A stretch of DNA of 64,000 bases from Cyrtodaria siliqua. Its lineage: Eukaryota > Mollusca > Bivalvia > Adapedonta > Hiatellidae. Of this stretch, positions 11,296-23,725 are shown piece after piece (positions within the stretch are counted from its first letter, which is position 1; each line of letters starts with the position of its first letter). The stretch is from contig JAWPHD010006804.1 in NCBI GenBank assembly GCA_037043455.1, forward strand, positions 62,001 to 126,000. Reading direction: 5' to 3'. The position numbers and the translations under genes were made by a program. Below the pieces are notes generated by a model, which saw nothing but the letters and a program-made list of their open reading frames with translations, was not told the DNA's origin and made no database searches.

Positions 11296-11596
11296 TTAAA
11301 GGGACACACAGCAATCTTCATTCTTGTTTTGCTGAAATTTGTGGCGTCCCCTTAGTTTTTCTGCATAACTTGCATATTTACAATCATTAATATTAATTAT
11401 TAGAATAGTTTAAATCAAATTGTTTTTACATATTACTAACTTTCATTTATATTGAACCAATAGTATATATACAAAAAAGATAGAAATATCATTTTTTATT
11501 TAATTATATACAAGCAGTTTGAAAATCAAAATGAAGCATGATTAAAAATTGTACTGCTACTTGAATAAAAATCAAGATTACCATGTATCCCTTTAA
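11296..11596. mobile_element. TTAA-flanked MITE, complete copy
   Basis: TTAA then AGGGACACACAGCAATCTT on the left is matched in inverted form by AAGATTACCATGTATCCCT then TTAA on the right. The interior (atcattaatattaattatt and a poly-T/A zone) is shared with the copies at 5269 and 39748. No coding capacity; length about 300 bp. TTAA target duplications point to mobilisation by a piggyBac- or Kolobok-type transposase. Confidence 0.8.
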
Positions 11597-12864
11597 GGGT
11601 TCACAAACTTTGAGTAGAACATATATGGAAGTACAGTCTACATGTGAAGTGCATTTGTAATTTCATGTATTTTGGTAGTTACAGAAAATACAGGTTTTTT
11701 TTGTGAATTTCTTTTTTATTAGTTTGATATACCCATAATTTTGTGTATAAAGCAGTTTAACCTAGAACATAATGGTATGACGTAAGCAATTACTTAATTG
11801 TTTGTCAAGTGACTACTAGTGTGTCTAAACATACTGTAACGCGCAGAACTTTGCATATAGACGCGCCCAATGGAACAGCCTGTTAACATAGCAGCCAGAT
11901 TACCTTGACCTCCGAGATAATATATAGTGCCCCCACAATAGCGTAAACAATGGGGTTATTGTTGTGTTAGAATCGAAATAATAAATACGTACCTGAATAA
12001 ATAAACTAGTTAGTCGTTCGGATGCGAGTAATTAAATCACTTGTGCCTTAATTAAAACTAGTGTCTTTATTTTTGAACAAATGCAAGTTATGTGAAAAAT
12101 GTTATGCTGCGAGTTTAAAAAAAAATCAAGATTGCTGTGTGTCCTTTTAAATACTTAACATCACATACATTAAGTTTAAACGTAAACGATACTGTGGAAA
12201 CTCAATGAAAACTGGATTTTCGTGTTATATTCAGTAATTCAGTGCATCAGGCCACTGGACCACGGAGGACCTTCATATATTAAGGATCTTAAAGAGGTTC
12301 CTATTCCATATATGATTATCTCACCATCTGCTTTTATAAGATTTTGAGACAATAGTCCTCAAAAATTAACATGTAGGCCATATCTGGATTCCTCAGTATT
12401 TACTCAAGACTACATGTACTAGCATATTGAGAATTATCATAATGTTTGCAGACAGTAACTTTCAATTTATCACAAAAAAAGTTCACAATTAATTCCCATA
12501 GCTACAACAAAACACTGCTGTCACACATTCCGTATAATAATAGTATCAAAGTGTTTCTTGAAAGCTCCTTTCATTATAGATGAAGATATTTTAGATGAAG
12601 GGCTTGGACAACAGAGTAATATCAATGGAATGCTGCTATTTATTCACAACAAACGCAGAGACATTACACTGGTGACTGTCACCATTTCTTGTAGCCTCGG
12701 GTTGGTCAGTGGATAATGCCTTGCATCTAAGAGCTATGGACCTCTGCCCTGCCTATGTTTTCTCCTTGGTGCAGCTGCTGGGAAACTTCATCCTTCATCT
12801 GATTACCCTCTCAAGTTGCTAGCCCAATTTAATATAATATGATGCCTTAACAGGACGTACATGA
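11597..12864. other. Non-coding stretch with a MITE end and a weak tRNA-like motif
   Basis: At about 12118-12150 lies one more end of the TTAA MITE family (aagattgctgtgtgtccttTTAA). Near 12690-12730 the phrase gggttggtcagtggataatgc resembles a tRNA A box, but no B box is convincing. Otherwise no gene seen. Confidence 0.45.
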
Positions 12865-13292
12865 ATTGGGGTTTTAAGGCGCACCAACACATGAAAAGGT
12901 TATATGGCGCCTAAAAGGCATGAACATGCCAGGCTCATCTTCCATGTACATCGAGATAAAATATGGAAAATGGGCCTAGAACCTTCTCACCCTGAACTGC
13001 AGAGTTGCTGCAAATTCTATCGCAGAAACTCCATTTACGCTGGAGCCACGTTATTGTTTTTCTGCCACTGCTCTTTTGATGCGAGCGAGATAGCACCTGA
13101 AACAATGCAGGGGTCATGATGAAGACCTTTAATGAACATGAACAAAAAATGATAAACTGAACATGAATTTGGGGGGATTCTACCCCTCTGCCTACCCCTC
13201 CAAAGGGATCTGCAGTGGCCGTATTCTTTGCCCTGTGACCAAACGGAGCCCCCGGCAACCACACGGGGCTTTTAACAGGACGTAAAACCCCA
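12865..13292. mobile_element. MITE-like dispersed repeat with imperfect inverted ends
   Basis: The left end gaattggggttttaaggc is matched in inverted form by the right end (gacgtaaaaccccattttat), and 'taacaggacgta' occurs beside both. Pieces of the same family recur at 14813-14870, 15007-15035 and 15440-15550 (ggttatatggc, atgccaggctcatc, atgggcctagaac). No protein is encoded. Confidence 0.55.
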
Positions 13293-13604
13293 TTTTATTT
13301 CATTTACTTTCTGAGACAGTAATATTACAATTCAACATGGCCAAATATTGCATCACGAATTTCTCAGCTAGGCAGCATTTCGCGACATCTTTCCAGTTAC
13401 GCTTGTTTTACAATCAAATGGAGGGGCGGTGCCCGTCCGTACACGAAAACTGCCCATAGCACCACATGGGGTCTTCCTCCATAAATGGAAGCTGGAAAGT
13501 TGCCATATATGACCTAAGCTGTTGGTGAGACCATAAAATCCGTTTCAATTTTACAATCAACTGTAATATTACCACACTACTTGTTGACTCTCCTTTGATA
13601 TACA

Positions 13605-14075
13605 TTTAACAGTTCATACATGTAGGTAATCCACAATGTTACTCAACAGTTCATAGGTAATCCACAATGTTACTCAACAGTTCGCAAGTAATCCACAATG
13701 TTACTCAACAGTTCATAAGTAATCCACAAAGTTACTCAACAGTTCACAGGTAATCCACAATGTTACTCAGCAGTTCACAGGTAATCCACAATGTTACTCA
13801 ACAGTTCACAGGTAATCCACAATGTTACTCAACAGTTCGCAAGTAATCCACAATGTTACTCAACAGTTCACAGGTAATCCACAATGTTACTCAGCAGTTC
13901 ACAGGTAACCCACAATGTTACTCAACAGTTCACAGGTAATCCACAATGTTACTCAACAGTTTGCAAGTAATCCACAATGTTACTCAGCAGTTCACAGGTA
14001 ATCCAAATAATTACTCAGCTGTTCACATGTAATCCACAATGTTACTCAGCAGTTCATAGGTAATTCACAGTGTTA
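13605..14075. repeat. 31 bp minisatellite, about 15 copies
   Basis: The unit acagttcacaggtaatccac plus aatgttactca is repeated head to tail with few changes. There are no unique spacers, so it is not a CRISPR array. Confidence 0.9.
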
Positions 14076-15131
14076 CACATGGCATAATAATAATACTTGT
14101 GCACGATAACATTAAATCTTTCTTTTTCTTTTTCCCGTAACCCTTGGCTTCCAAAGCGGCACGCCATTCTTCATGAGTTGTGGTTGCTGTAGCTGGGCAG
14201 AACCAATTCCCAAAGTACTGCTTATGGGAATTAGGCTTATACTTTTGTAGCAGCCATGTTTAATCGATTAATGATCGATCATCGGTCGGTTAAATATTCT
14301 GATGATCATGATGATCGATCATGAATTTTCAGCCGATTCCCAACACTAGTTTCTTTCCCTCTTTCTGGAGCATGTGTTTATCGTTAACAGGCACTGACAA
14401 TATAAGAGATTATAAAAACATTTTTCAATTCAGAGATCAAATGTTTATTCCCATGTCCATGTATATTTCTATATATATTATTTCCCTCTTTCTGGTGCAT
14501 GTGTTTATGTTTACAGGCACTGATAATATAAGATTATAACAAGAGGTCAATGACCTTGAAGCTCTACAGATATGTTTTTGATAGCTACAGTACCCACACG
14601 TTACTCTTTCACGCCGAGTGAGGAATTTACAAATCACGTAATTACGTGGAGTTTCGATGATAAAACTACGCGGAGTGGGAATCAGCTACGCAAAAAGTTC
14701 TCGGCGTAATTACTAAACTGCACAGGTAAAAGGTGCAACTGTTTCTAATTGCAGTCATTTAAATGCATACTTATTCAATAACTTTTAAATAGAAAAAATC
14801 AAAGAAGAATTGAATTGGGGTTTTACGGCGCACCAACACAAGAAAGGTTATATGGCACCAAACTGTAAAGGATTGACGTCAGAAAATATTGATTGTCATT
14901 GATTTGTCTTCTTTATAAATTATTATATAAAAACAGATAAGTAGTTATCAACGTAACATAATCGAACGAAAAAGTTTATTTAAAGAATGCTTATTAACCG
15001 TAATAATTGAATTGGGGTTTTAAGGCGAACCAACCAGGGCTAAATCTACAGGGCGATTCGGGCGAAGAACGCGCCCGCGATCTCTTGACTTCGCCTTGGC
15101 AGCACATCAAAGCGAAGTTCAAGTCGCCGAA

Positions 15132-15168
<37 letters not shown>

Positions 15169-16948
15169 AAAAAGGTATAGTAAAGTAATAAATCCATTAT
15201 CATAGAAATTTGCATCAATATTTCAAGCTCATATTATAGAGTAAAAAGAATTAGTGTGCATTACACTGTATTCACTGCACTGCGATATACATGGTGATGA
15301 CTATTCAACCGTTGTCTACGTATACACGTCGCGTGAAGTCTCCCTAAATTCTCTCCACTTCTCCCTAAAATCACTTGAGGGAGAAGTGACTTCTCCGTCA
15401 CTTCTCCCTAAATTCCTTGCCTAGATTGAGCCCTGACCAACGCATGAAAGGTTATATGGCCCTAACGGGAATGAACATGCCAGGCTCATCCTCTATTTAC
15501 ATCAAGATAAAATATGGAGAATGGGCCTAGAACGTTGTAACCTGCAGAAATCGAAGCAGAAGACAATTTTACTTTTGTTTTGGAAAAGCGGATGTGGTAA
15601 AATTCGAATGCACGGATTATGTATACTGGGTCATGACAGTTATATGGCGGTTACCGGCTTCGCGGAGAATGAACATAAATTAAATCAGTAATTATTATAC
15701 TGGAAATGATATTTTTAAATAATCGTTATTTGTAACAAATTTTTACTATTCTGCTGTTTATTATTGATACATCGATGGGTTCTGTAGTCAGAAAATAAAT
15801 TCAGTCATAAACCCATTGTTAGTGACGCCTTGTTAAAAGGTATATACCTGGCCAAAGATTATGGGTATTTATGACGGTAGAAGAAGAAATAACTTTTTGA
15901 CAACAGAAACGAACAAAACTTGTGATTATTTTAAAATGCATTAAAAGAATGAAATACGTATTTGTTTCGAAATGTATTCATTGTATTTATCAGTCGTGTC
16001 AACTTTGCACAGAAAAGATGCACTCGGCGTCTCATTGTTTGTACTTTTTCTGGCGATTGGCTTTTTCAAGCGCGCTGTCAACTTCCCCCGAAAAGCTGTC
16101 GGAAAATTTACATTTTTCCCCAATAATAAACCACCACAGGTGTGCACTCATGGTAAATTGGATTCTACGCGGAGTAACTCGGAGTGTCATCATAACGAGT
16201 GACTCGACAATGGCGTACTTACGCCGCCTGGATTCGCCGAGTCCAAACACTGACTCAGCGTAGATTCGCGCGGCACTCAATATAAGAAGTCACACATCAA
16301 TCACTTATAGTTTTCAAGAAGTAGTCGCTACAATTTTTTTTTTCAAAACAATACATATTTAGCCGTGGCAGCCATTTTGAATTTTGCTAGGATCAACTAG
16401 TTATCAAGAGCAACATTCCTGTGAAGTTTCATGAAAATCCGTCGAGTAGTTTCAGAGGAGTAGACGCCACAAAAAAAGTTTACAGACGAACAATGCACCA
16501 TGGCATAAGCTCTGCTGATCAAGCTAAAAATCGGACACTTATCAGTCCCACTTCCGACAATCGCAGACTAGTCAAAAAATAGTTGGAAAAAAGGCTACTA
16601 GGGTTACCATAAAACTCTCTTGCATTCGAGTTGAGCACATATAATAAGATGTTCTGTGGCGTGGCGTGGCTGTGGGTCACTCGAGGTCAAACACATCATT
16701 TGGCTAACTATTGAAGTGAGGATGTGGCAAACATATTCTGCCCCACACCTACCCCACTCTCAAATCGGAGCCCAAGGGGCATGCCCTTTTTTCACACAGG
16801 TGGGGAGGCAAAACATGTACATGAAGGGGTATAAAAACCACTCCAGAACCCCCGCACCTCCGAACCCCTTACGGATATTAAAAATATGTATATCTGAAGG
16901 TTTTGATACCTCTCTTTTCCATATACATTCATAGGCTGGCACAGCTGA
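14076..16948. other. Non-coding stretch with dispersed repeat pieces
   Basis: Contains fragments of two dispersed families: 'aagaggtcaatgaccttgaagctct' type at 14536-14590 with a matching downstream part at 16290-16490, and the 12865-type repeat at 14813, 15007 and 15440. A 30 bp poly-A run lies at about 15138-15168. A 14321-14530 segment holds a short direct duplication (ccctctttctggNgcatgtg). No gene seen. Confidence 0.5.
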
Positions 16949-17269
16949 GGGCTGGCGTGGCGCAGTCGGTAGCGCGGCGGATTTGTAACCGGAGGCCCCG
17001 GGTTCAATCCTCCGTGGTGCCACTAAGTTCCGTTGGTTTGTTCTTGGGCAAGACACTTTTCCTTAGCCTCGTCCGTCGGATGGGGACGTAAACCGGGCGG
17101 TCCCGTGTATCGGTCTATCCTCCGAGCACGTTAAAGAATAGGAATCTATTCGATAATAAGAGTAGGGCAGGTTCCCGGGTTGCTATGTATCCTTCCCCTC
17201 TCTCTGGGGCGGCTCTAAATAACCTGTACTGTGCTGATGAGCAGTTAAACAACATTCAATTCAATTCAA
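16949..17269 (+). mobile_element. tRNA-derived SINE, copy 1
   Basis: The head has an A box (TGGCGCAGTCGGTAGCG) and a B box (GGTTCAATCCT). It is followed by a conserved central domain with cttgggcaagacactttt and by a body ending in a (caattcaattc) tail. Copy 2 at 19631 is closely similar except for a short deletion around position 17180. From memory, the central phrase resembles the V-SINE domain reported in molluscs and fish. The anticodon region does not fold, so this is not a tRNA gene. Confidence 0.85.
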
Positions 17270-17649
17270 AGGCACGGCTACATGTATCCCAATACATTTG
17301 AAAACGTCTAACGTTACCTTACAACTTAGTAAAACTGTTGAGTAAATCCAAGAGCTCTGTGAGGCGTCACCTAAATACAGTACTGCCCTCCGAAGTCCCG
17401 GCCGATAAATAAAGTGTTTGTCTAAAACACAAATTGAAATATCTCCAATCTGAATCTGCCACTTCTAACTCCAAGATCTCAGTGCCATGTCCACCTCTTG
17501 AGGTGTCACCTCGACACGTAAAGCACAATCGATAAAGCACTTGCCTTCGAAGTATATCGTCTAGATACGAAAGATGTGGTTTCCTTCCAAAAATAACAAG
17601 ATATTACAATAAAAAATATCGGTAAAATATCACTCTTTCAAAGATAATG

Positions 17650-17815
17650 GCGGAAGTTTGTTGTTGGTTGTTCCCAGCGCTCTGATTGGTCAATTCTTGG
17701 TCAAATCTTGGTTGTTCGCAGCGCTCTGATTAGTCAATTCTTGGTCAATCTTGGTTGGTCCCACCGCTCTGATTGGTCAATTCTTGGTTGAAACTTGGCA
17801 TGAAAACCTGCCGCC
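17650..17815. repeat. Tandem repeat of about 55 bp, three copies
   Basis: Units read gcgctctgattggtcaattc followed by ttggtcaaatcttggttgt. Each copy contains an ATTGGT/ATTAGT CCAAT-box-like core in reverse orientation. Confidence 0.75.
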
Positions 17816-17878
17816 TTTGAGCGCAAAGTCTATAAATAGACGTTTATATTATAAACGGTCATGTGACATTGTAAACGA

Positions 17879-18225
17879 CTTCCCTTGAAAAAAAAGGAGA
17901 AGAGTTATTTCCCTTGAAAAAAAGAAGAGTTATTTCCCTTGAAAAAAAAGAGTGATTTCCCTAGAAAAAAAAAAGAAGAGTTATTTCCCTTGAAAAAAAG
18001 AGTTATTTCCCTTGAAAAAAAGAAGAGTTATTTCCCTTGAAAAAAAGAAGAGTTATTTCCCTTGAAAAAAAAGAGTTATTCCCTTGAAAAAAAGAGTTAT
18101 TTCCCTTGAAAAAAAGAAGAGTTATTTCCCTTGAAAAAAAAAGTTATTTTCCTTGAAAAAAATAGTTATTTCCCTTGAAAAAATAGTTATTTCCCTTGAA
18201 AATTAGAATTACCTCCCCTGAAAGA
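17879..18225. repeat. Variable minisatellite: TTATTTCCCTTGAAAAAAA
   Basis: About 14 copies of a 20-29 bp unit (gagttatttcccttgaaaaa with 4-9 A and an optional AGAA). Length differences lie mainly in the A-run, as expected for slippage. Confidence 0.85.
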
Positions 18226-18238
18226 TCCCGGATTGATT

Positions 18239-18458
18239 AGTAGTATAGATAGTGAGGGTATCAGGCGAGTTTTCCTGAGCGGGGTGCTTGAGAAAACTAA
18301 TGAATATGTTGGGGTTGACTTAGGCGTGACTTACATTTAGATCTTGGTGATATAAATGAGAGTTACGCTTGAGTCCCCCCCCTGGCATATTTCACTAGTT
18401 ATTCTCGTTCCCCGCGGGAGGGAAACTGGCCTGGTACCCTCACTATCTAGATACTACT
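18239..18458. mobile_element. MITE with 37 bp terminal inverted repeats
   Basis: The left end (18239-18275, TAGTAGTATAGATAGTGAGG and on to GTTTTCC) is matched by the inverted right end (18421-18458, GGAAACTGGCCTGGTACCCT and on to GATACTACT) with only a few mismatches and a one- or two-base gap. About 220 bp, no coding capacity. The ends suggest TAGTA/TACTA target repeats, but the exact duplication is unclear. Confidence 0.8.
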
Positions 18459-18829
18459 GTGCCCTATACCACCCGCGCCCTCACTCACATAGAAATGCCT
18501 AATTTACTCATGGACTATACACACAAGAGAGACGCACGCACTCATCCTTTGCTTACTTACGTTTACATTTAATAAATGGCTACAATGACCATATCAGTGT
18601 ATATCATGTATATAGGATGATGAATAGTATGTACAAAACCAGTAGTTTCTTCTCATCGATTACAAAAAAAGAAACTGGTAGATGGGTGAAACCGATGCGA
18701 ATGCCAATTTATGAAATTAAATGTGATTGTTATAAGATGAACCTTAGGTTGTTTTATAATGACAACAATATGCTGACTTTTATATTCACTTTTGGAGACG
18801 ACTTATTTTTATTCTTTCTCGTATTCTTA

Positions 18830-19630
18830 TTCTATTTTTATTCTTATTCTTATTCGTATTCGTATTCGTATTCTTATTCTTATTCGTATTCGTATTCGTA
18901 TTCTTATTCTTTTTCTTATTCGTATTCGTATTCATATTTTTATTCTTATTCTTATTCGTATTCTTATTCTTATTCGTATTCGTATTCATATTTTTATTCT
19001 TATTCTTATTCGTATTCTTATTCTTATTCCTATTCTTATTCTTATTCGTATTCTTATTCGTATTCGTATTCTTATTCTTATTCTTATTTGTATTCTTATT
19101 CTTATTCTTATTCTTATTCGTATTCTTATTCGTATTCGTAGTCGTATTCTTATTCTTATTCGTATTCGTATTCTTATTCTCATTCGTATTCGTATTCGTA
19201 TTCGTATTCTTATTCGTATTCGTATTCTTATTCTTATTCTTATTCTTATTCGTATTCTTATTCGTATTCGTATTTGTATTCGTATTCTTTTTCTTATTCG
19301 TATTCGTATTCGTATTCTTATTCTTATTCGTATTCGTAATTGTATTCGTATTCTTATTCTTATTCTTATTTTTATTCTTATTCTTATTCGTATTCGTATT
19401 CTTATTCTTATTCGTATTCGTATTCTTATTCTTATTCGTATTCGTATTCGTATTCTTATTCTTATTCTTATTCATATTTTTATTCTTATTCTTATTCTTA
19501 TTCTTATTCGTATTCTTATTCGTATTCGTATTCGTATTCTTATTCGTATTCTTATTCGTATTCTTATTCGTATTCGTATTCGTATTCGTATTCTTATTCT
19601 TATTCGTATTCGTATTCGTATTCTTATTAG
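18830..19630. repeat. Hexanucleotide array built from TTATTC and GTATTC units (left part)
   Basis: About 130 hexamers in a row. Nearly all are one of two kinds differing at one base (TTATTC or GTATTC), mixed in irregular order, with rare variants (CATATT, TCATTC). All long frames here are repeat artefacts. The array is continued at 19923 beyond an inserted SINE. Confidence 0.95.
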
Positions 19631-19926
19631 GGGCTGGCGTGGCGCAGTCGGTAGCGCGGCGGATTTGTAACCGGAGGCCCCGGGTTCAATCCTCCGTGGT
19701 GCCACTGAATTCCGTCGGTGTGTCCTTGGGCAAGACACTTTACCTTAGCCTCGTCCGTCGGATGGGGACGTAAACCGGGCGGTCCCGTGTATCGGTCTAT
19801 CCTCCGAGCACGTTAAAGAACCATAGGAATCTATTCGATAATAAGAGTAGGGCAGGTTCCCCTCTCTCTGGGGCGGCTCGAAATAACCTATACTGTGTTG
19901 ATGAGCCGTTAAACAACATTCAATTC
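19631..19926 (+). mobile_element. tRNA-derived SINE, copy 2, inside the hexanucleotide array
   Basis: Same A box, B box, central domain and 3' body as copy 1 at 16949. It is flanked on both sides by TTATTC/GTATTC hexamers. Its 3' tail (caattc) runs directly into the array, so the array may have grown from the tail or the SINE may have landed in it. Confidence 0.85.
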
Positions 19927-20323
19927 GTATTCTTATTCTTATTCTTATTCGTATTCATATTCGTATTATTATTCGTATTCGTATTCGTATTCTTATTCGT
20001 ATTCGTATTCGTATTCTTATTCGTATTCGTATTCGTATTCTTATTCTTATTCTTATTCTTATTCGTATTCTTATTCGTATTCGTATTCCTATTCGTATTC
20101 GTATTCGTATTCTTATTCTTATTCGTATTCTTATTCTTATTCGTATTCGTATTCTTATTCTTATTCTTATTCGTATTCGTATTCTTATTCTTATTCTTAT
20201 TCGTATTCTTATTCTTATTATTATTCTTATTCGTATTCGTATTCGTATTCTTATTCTTATTCGTATTCTTATTCTTATTCTTATTCGTATTCGTATTCTT
20301 ATTCTCATTCGTATTCGTATTCT
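19923..20323. repeat. Hexanucleotide array, right part
   Basis: About 66 further TTATTC/GTATTC hexamers after the SINE, in the same phase style as the left part. Confidence 0.95.
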
Positions 20324-22194
20324 TGTCCTTCATCTCAGAATTTATTTAACACATATAAACTCTTTCTTTTTAACAAAAAACATAAATCTGAATCTGTCAG
20401 AACATGCATTTATTTTTAACACAGATGAAGAACAATCGACTGTAGAGTTACAAATTATTTTAGAAATGAAATACTATATATTTACCTCAAAACGACTAAA
20501 AACACCGCTCTCCCTTACCCCAATGATATACAGACTAAGGTATCGGTATGAAACACATAGACAAATCGCAATTAGAAATAATCAACTAGAAAGATTTGAA
20601 CTTTATAAAAAATGTAACTCAATATGTGTTTGTATAAGTTGCAAATTAAAATATTAGCAGACAAACATGCAATATTGGCAATTCTTAGAGTAAGTCAATT
20701 GCGTATTACATTAGTCTACTCACGGACCAGGATACTGTAGTTAAATATATATGATTACATTCCCCTCCAGAACCTTTGTCTACTTTCGTGTCGTTCTATA
20801 TTTCGTTTCGTGAATAAAGGTGCTAACAAGAGAGGAATATTTATTAGACATGTTTTGGATATCTTTTATATATGTATGTACATATTGTTAATATTCTATG
20901 TTTTTTACTTTTTTTCAAATATTTCATACATCACCTACTTTAATATGCATTGTTTGCACCGTCATAATATTATATTATGTAATCTCTGTAATGGAGGAAA
21001 TAAAATGAATAAATAAATAAATAAGCACTCCTCCGAGTACAATTTTAGAGCAAACCCAAGACACTGACAATTCGTAAATCAATATATCAATATTGAATAG
21101 TTAATACTTACATATACAATTTGTATAAGCAGATGGGCCTTTGGACAGCAATCAACTGTTAGGTAAAGAAGTGTTCTTTTTTCTTAAACAGAATTGTTTT
21201 TTTCTTCCTGAAATCATAATTTTTATGCTCCCTGCCATAACCGTACAATACATGTATATTTTCTGTATTAATTGTAATTTCATTATGCTAAAATATTATT
21301 TCATATGAATATTGCATGTAAATGTAAAGATATTGTAAGGTGTGGCAAGGGATGGTCCTCCCCGACCCTTGCTCCACCAATTGACGGGAAGATTAAATGG
21401 GTCGTCAGAAGACGGCTCAAAAAAAAAAATCAAAAAAAATCCATCATTACATTCTGAAAAAATTAACACCATATACAGACTGATTATTTCATGCTTTCCA
21501 AAAAACATTATTAAGGGGCTAATGTCCTATGTTGATATGTGCAATATCAAGAAGGGGATTTTGTCCGCCTGTGCAAAATCATGAAGGGGATAATGTCCTA
21601 TGGTGAAGGGGCTATTGTCCGCATGTGCAATATCATGAGGGGCTATTGTCCGCTTATGCAAATTTAAGCTTAGGGGCTATTTCCTAGGGGCTAATGTCCT
21701 ACATTCGCGTAATTCATATACTGGTAACTACAGAAATAACATACTTCTAAATAATTACTCATTATGCATATTTATTAATAATATAGTAAAATCAATAGAT
21801 AAACTTAATTAATTTAATGTTAAGTACAGTATACTACAAATATGTCATTATGTAAATATTTAAATCAAAGAGGAACACTTTTCCTTTTGAAAACAATACA
21901 TCATTCGCATAATGGTGTTTCTTCAAAACATGTAAATATATATTCCCCCTCGCCTAACGGCTCGGGTGAATATAATTTCCAGGCAGGGAATGTGAGCCCA
22001 TGTCCCCTGTCAAGAATCCTAATAACTAATAATGTATACTAAACCTACATTAGTTGATTTTTTGCCGCATGCGGGAGGTTGTGTGTTCAATACTCGACCA
22101 AGTCATACGCATTTTATATGGCCTGATTCAATCCTATTTTGTAAAGAAAACATCTTTGCATCCGCTGGCAGCCATGTTTTATGTCGAATCAAAA
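20324..22194. other. Non-coding stretch with a short degenerate repeat
   Basis: At 21512-21705 the phrases aggggctaatgtcctatg, aggggctattgtccgc and similar alternate in a degenerate array. Near 22060-22110 a tRNA-like B box phrase (tgtgttcaatactcgac) occurs. No gene recognised. Confidence 0.5.
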
Positions 22195-22445
22195 TTATTT
22201 TCGACAAGAACCAACATTATGTCATGCTGATCATTTTAGAAAGTCACATATCAATATCACTTATAGTTTTCAAGAAGTAGTTGCTTAAAACTTGCTTTTA
22301 AAATTATATATTTTTTTAGCTTTGGCGGCCATCTTAGATTTGTCGTCAACGTGAATTTTTGCTAGGATCAACTAGACATTATGGGCAGCATTTCTGTAAT
22401 GTTTCAAAACATCAACCCAATATAGTTTCAGAGGAGTAGCCGCTA
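22195..22445. repeat. Dispersed 'caagaagtagtcgctac' repeat
   Basis: The sequence tatagttttcaagaagtag, then ggcggccatcttagat and gctaggatcaactagacat, matches pieces at 16290-16490 and 29320-29870, so it is a copy of a repeat family spread through the window. Confidence 0.7.
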
Positions 22446-23060
22446 CAAATGGGTTCGAATGTCGAACCCCGAACTGGTGTTGAATGTTGAACCCCAAATT
22501 GGCTTTGCATGTTGAACCCCGAACTGGCTTTGCATGTTGAACCCCGAACTGGATCCGAATGTTGAACCCCCAACTGGATTCCAATGTTGAACCCCGAACT
22601 GGCTTTGCATGTTGAACCCCGAACTGGATTCGAATGTTGAACCCCGAACTGGCTTTGAATGTTGAACCCCGAACTGGCTTTGAATGTCGAACCCGAACTG
22701 GTGTTGAATGTTGAACCCCGAACTGGCTTTGCATGTTAAACCCGACCTGGTTTTGAATGTTGAACCCGAACTGTCTTTGAATGTTGAACCCCGAACTGGG
22801 TTTGAATGTCGAACCCGAACTGGTGTTGAATGTTGAACCCCGAACTGGCTTTGCATGTTGAACCCGAACTGGTTTTGAATGTTGAACCCGCACTGTCTTT
22901 GAATGTTGAACCCCGAACTGGGTTTGAATGTTGAACCCCGAACTGGGTTCGAATGTCGAACCCCGAACTGGTTTTGAATTTTGAACCCCGAAATGGCTTT
23001 GAATGTTGAACTCCAAACTGGTTTCGAACTGACTTTGAATGTCGAACCCCGAAACCCGAG
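22446..23060. repeat. 25-26 bp minisatellite, about 24 copies
   Basis: The unit gaatgttgaaccccgaactg plus gcttt is repeated with single-base gaps that make long open frames on - (GSTFKPSSGFNIQ type). These frames follow from the unit length and are not evidence of a gene. Confidence 0.9.
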
Positions 23061-23114
23061 CCAACTTCACACACATGAATAATTGTACTATATACCATAG
23101 TAATCAAGAACTAA

Positions 23115-23725
23115 CATTCCACTCTCTCTGGGGCTGCTCTAAATAACCTGTAATGTGCTGATGAGCCGTTTTACAATATTTATTTCAATTTAGTTTCCTT
23201 ATTTAGTCAGTATTTCACCACTCAATAAGTTATAATACCAAATTCCCTATCCTCTGTGTAGCTCTTAATAACCTATAATGTGTTGATGAGCCGGCAACAA
23301 TATTCAGTTCAATTTAATTTACTTGTTTAGTCAATATTTCTGATTATTTCACCACTCAATAAGTTTTCACGTTCTCTGGGGCGGCTCTAAATAACCTATA
23401 ATGTGTTGATGAGCCATTCAACAATATTCAATTCAATTTTCCTCCTCTCAATAAGTTAAAACGCCACCTTCAACTTTCCCTGGGGCGGCTCTAAAGAACC
23501 TATACTGTGTTGATGAGCCGTTAAACAAGATTCAGTTCAATTTAATTTTCTTATTTAGTCATTATTTCACAACTCACTACGCGTTAATACCACCTTCCCT
23601 TCTCTCTGGGGCGGCTCTAAATAACCTGTGATGTATTAATGAACAAGATTAAATTGAATTCAATTTACTCATTCAGTCATTATTTCTCCATCCAGTACGT
23701 TATATTAATACCACCTGGCCTCCCA
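23115..23725 (+). repeat. Tandem array of SINE 3' tails, five copies
   Basis: The 3' body of the SINE seen at 16949 and 19631 (ctctctggggcggctctaaa, then taacctataatgtgttgatg and agccgttaaacaa) recurs at about 23122, 23250, 23373, 23478 and 23605. Each copy is followed by a linker with tttagtcattatttcacca. The tRNA-like head is absent from every copy. Confidence 0.8.

Noticed and set aside
13605..14075. Possible CRISPR-like array
   Set aside because: Units are contiguous without unique spacers, and the setting is eukaryotic with transposons and introns.
16949..17025. tRNA-Thr gene (TGT at the anticodon position)
   Set aside because: The anticodon stem does not pair, and the sequence is followed by the SINE body; a second copy has the same structure.
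18617..20333. Long frames of alternating Tyr-Ser, Ile-Arg/Leu or Asn-Lys/Thr
   Set aside because: Direct products of the TTATTC/GTATTC hexamer array in every frame.
22372..23107. Repetitive protein frames (GSTFKPSSGFNIQ type) on -
   Set aside because: Made entirely of the 25-26 bp minisatellite; three overlapping frames are open only because of unit length.
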